The position numbers and the translations under genes were made by a program. 6,292 nucleotides of DNA from Pseudomonadota bacterium (GTDB lineage Bacteria > Myxococcota > Myxococcia > Myxococcales > Myxococcaceae), in NCBI GenBank assembly GCA_023423535.1, contig JAFAFL010000092.1, positions 1-6,292 of the forward strand, given 5' to 3'. The notes below the pieces were generated by a model. It was given only the letters and a program-made list of their open reading frames with translations, ran no database searches and was not told where the DNA came from. This document shows positions 5,979 through 6,292 of the stretch, piece by piece (the stretch's first letter is position 1; each line of letters begins with the position of its first letter).

Positions 5979-6207
5979 TTGCGCAAAAATAAAAAGACAG
6001 ACTCATTAGTATCATTAATAAAAAAATGATAAAAAACTCAACCATTTCAGGTATATTAAATTTTCTGTGTACAGTTCTTAATAAAAATTGACCCGTTGCC
6101 ACCCAGAAGGCAAAGAAACAAACCACGAACACTGAATTATCGAGTAAATCGTATAACGAATACATCCAGTGACCAGCAGGATATGGCAAACCAAAAGAAG
6201 AATGCAT
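5959..6207 (-). CDS. 82-aa predicted two-helix membrane protein, unknown function
   Basis: ATG at 6207, TAA at 5959-5961. A purine-rich ribosome site (GGGGGA, 6213-6218) lies 5 bases upstream of the ATG. Two hydrophobic segments are visible, at residues about 23-44 and 57-78, joined by a short basic loop (R-T-V-H-R-K) that the positive-inside rule would place in the cytoplasm, with both ends outside. The N-terminus (about 20 residues) is polar-aromatic and lacks a cleavable signal peptide. It precedes the 195-aa gene by 79 bases, same direction. I do not recognise it. Its small size and membrane character are common among accessory plasmid genes, but nothing identifies a role. The good start site and helix pattern make it more likely real than not. 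Confidence 0.65.
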   Translation of the reverse strand: MHSSFGLPYPAGHWMYSLYDLLDNSVFVVCFFAFWVATGQFLLRTVHRKFNIPEMVEFFIIFLLMILMSLSFYFCAILKTYL

Positions 6208-6242
6208 TTCTTTCCCCCATTATGATTTTGAAGTATTCAGCA

Positions 6243-6290
6243 TTAGTATTCATCTTCATAAGGTAGCCAATCGTAATCGTTTGAGTTCCA
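6243..6290 (-). CDS. Possible 3' end of a gene running off the right edge
   Basis: Reading leftward from the right edge, one frame gives 15 codons, W-N-S-N-D-Y-D-W-L-P-Y-E-D-E-Y, then TAA at 6243-6245. The strongly acidic and aromatic composition looks like a protein C-terminus, and the 35-base gap to the next gene fits the spacing of this gene series. Another - strand frame is also open here, but it runs on into the 82-aa gene out of frame and looks non-coding. With only 15 codons visible, neither function nor reality can be settled. Confidence 0.4.
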   Translation of the reverse strand, partial: WNSNDYDWLPYEDEY

Positions 6291-6292
6291 GT

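Overview
The window looks like part of a conjugative or mobilisable plasmid, or a related integrated element, from an enterobacterium. Two genes support this. One encodes a clear Hha/YmoA-family protein, a family essentially confined to Enterobacterales and their plasmids. The other encodes a type IA topoisomerase of the TopB/TraE kind that plasmids often carry. From memory, IncX-type plasmid backbones carry topB and nucleoid-associated genes, but nothing here fixes the incompatibility group: no replicon, partition, relaxase or type IV secretion gene is visible.

Layout: on the + strand, positions 1-1785 hold the C-terminal 594 codons of a large protein whose start lies left of the window. It begins inside a Gln/Ala/Thr/Glu hexapeptide repeat (18-bp units), followed by an acidic region in which I see four related modules of about 50 residues, and a charged helical C-terminus. 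A strong two-way terminator (1791-1817) follows its stop codon and separates it from everything else.

All remaining genes are on the - strand and converge on that terminator. In order of transcription (right to left) they are: the last 15 codons of a possible gene running off the right edge; an 82-aa two-helix membrane protein; a 195-aa soluble protein of unknown function; topB (721 aa), closely coupled to the 195-aa gene; hha (68 aa); a 124-aa membrane protein; and a 146-aa membrane protein. A 145-bp gap between hha and the 124-aa gene holds an inverted repeat overlapping a weak candidate promoter.

A plausible reading is a plasmid maintenance/transfer accessory block. TopB would resolve replication or transfer intermediates and Hha would modulate H-NS-type silencing. 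Three small membrane proteins and one soluble protein have no recognised function. The least explained parts are the repeat-bearing large protein, the two membrane genes after hha, and the two genes upstream of topB.
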